Below the pieces are notes generated by a model. That model saw nothing but the letters and a program-made list of their open reading frames with translations. It did no database searches and had not been told where the DNA came from. Positions 5,018 through 5,652 of a stretch of DNA of 5,652 bases are shown here, piece by piece. The position numbers and the translations under genes were made by a program. Source of the stretch: Armatimonadota bacterium (GTDB lineage Bacteria > Actinomycetota > Acidimicrobiia > Spongiisociales > UBA5794); the NCBI GenBank assembly GCA_008501565.1, contig QQUL01000248.1, forward strand, positions 1 to 5,652, in the 5' to 3' direction. Numbering within the stretch: the stretch's first letter is position 1; each line of letters starts with the position of its first letter.

Positions 5018-5652
5018 CTGCCCATTTGACCATCAGATGCATGACCCGGTTCGCCCTTTCCGGGAAGTAGCTCATCGTCTGCTGACTCTGGGTGCTTGAA
5101 CGACATGACACGCTGCGGAAGCGGTATCTCGATCCCGGCTGCATCGAAGTCGCGCTTGATACCCCTCATGACCGCGTCACGCGCACTCCACTCCTCGGCG
5201 ATGTGGGGCCCGTGCCAAAAGAGAACCAAGAAGTTCACACTCGAGTCGCCGAACTCCTTGACGAATGCTTCGGGAGCGGGATCGGCCAGGACCCCTTCGC
5301 GTGAGGCTACGGAGGTGACGAGCAATTCTTGAACAGCATCGAGATCCGATTCGTAGCCAACACCCACCACCAGATCGGTTCGTCGGGTTCCGAGAGTTGT
5401 GTAGTTGACAATCGGCTCTTCCCACACCGTCAAGTTCGGAATGAACACACGTACTCCGTCGAAGGTACGCATCGTTACGGCGCGAAGAGTGACATCTTCG
5501 ACGGTGCCCTCAAAATCAGCAGTGCGGATCTGGTCGCCGTCCCTGAACGGTCGCTGAAACGCAAGCATGGTTCCCGCGACGAGGCTCGAGAGCACATCTT
5601 GGAGGGCAAGCGCCATTGCAAGGCCCAGCAGACCAAGCATTCCAAGGATCGG
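5014..5652 (-). CDS. MscS-family mechanosensitive ion channel, partial (N-terminus off window)
   Basis: C-terminal 212 residues of a small-conductance mechanosensitive channel, an inner-membrane homoheptamer that releases solutes on hypo-osmotic shock. The visible part starts in the pore-lining helix (PILGMLGLLGLAMALALQDV, Gly/Ala-rich as in MscS TM3). It continues with SLVAGTMLAFQRPFRDGDQI, which leads into the cytosolic beta domain (GTVEDVTLRAVTMRTFDGVRVFIPN), and NLTVWEEPIVNYT, typical of the domain's end. The alpha/beta vestibule domain follows to about residue 185, then a polar tail ending DGQMGR. The gene reads in frame through the last base of the window, so the first methionine visible, at 5640, is internal rather than a start. 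The TM1-TM2 region lies beyond the right edge. It converges on the SHOCT gene with 81 bases between stops, and its stop codon lies in the shared hairpin. Which MscS subtype it is cannot be decided without the N-terminus. Confidence 0.92.
   Translation of the reverse strand, partial: PILGMLGLLGLAMALALQDVLSSLVAGTMLAFQRPFRDGDQIRTADFEGTVEDVTLRAVTMRTFDGVRVFIPNLTVWEEPIVNYTTLGTRRTDLVVGVGYESDLDAVQELLVTSVASREGVLADPAPEAFVKEFGDSSVNFLVLFWHGPHIAEEWSARDAVMRGIKRDFDAAGIEIPLPQRVMSFKHPESADDELLPGKGEPGHASDGQMGR

Overview
The window looks like a chromosomal segment of a high-GC Gram-positive, most likely an actinobacterium (Actinomycetota). The reasons are a base composition that by eye is near 60% GC, GTG starts, 4-base stop/start overlaps, and an adjacent DUF6325-like / SHOCT-domain pair, which I associate mainly with Actinobacteria. 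The lineage within the phylum cannot be fixed from this stretch; an Acidimicrobiia-type organism is only a guess. I see no RNA gene, insertion sequence, CRISPR array or prophage signature.

Layout, left to right. (1) Bases 1-676, minus strand: the N-terminal 225 residues of a PotA/spermidine-putrescine-type ABC importer ATPase, running off the left edge. (2) Bases 677-931: a divergent intergenic region of about 255 bases. It holds two copies of GTCCAGAC around a GC-rich inverted repeat on the transporter side, and a plausible sigma70-type promoter on the right side. (3) Bases 932-4064, plus strand: a compact three-gene operon encoding a succinate-semialdehyde-dehydrogenase-like aldehyde dehydrogenase, a C45-type (acyl-CoA:6-aminopenicillanate acyltransferase-like) Ntn hydrolase, and a GNAT acetyltransferase. 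Both junctions are 4-base overlaps (GTGA, ATGA). (4) Bases 4171-4932, plus strand: a separate two-gene unit, a DUF6325-like protein followed by a small SHOCT-domain protein. (5) Bases 4946-5017: a long imperfect hairpin between convergent genes. (6) Bases 5014-5652, minus strand: the C-terminal 212 residues of an MscS-family mechanosensitive channel, running off the right edge.

How the genes may work together. The importer ATPase and the divergent ALDH/C45/GNAT operon share one control region. They could form an uptake-and-degradation module for a polyamine-like, amino-aldehyde-yielding or N-acylated compound. The importer would bring it in, the C45 enzyme would cleave or transfer an amide-linked acyl group, the GNAT would acylate an amine, and the dehydrogenase would oxidise the resulting aldehyde to an acid. 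This is inference from family membership and gene order; no substrate is visible in the sequence. The DUF6325/SHOCT pair and the MscS channel look unrelated to that module and may belong to envelope or stress physiology.

The window is mostly ordinary accessory metabolism. The most interesting points are the tight C45-GNAT-ALDH association, an Arg in place of the usual cofactor-binding Lys in the dehydrogenase, a Thr before the presumed C45 nucleophile, and the hairpin that overlaps the mscS stop codon.
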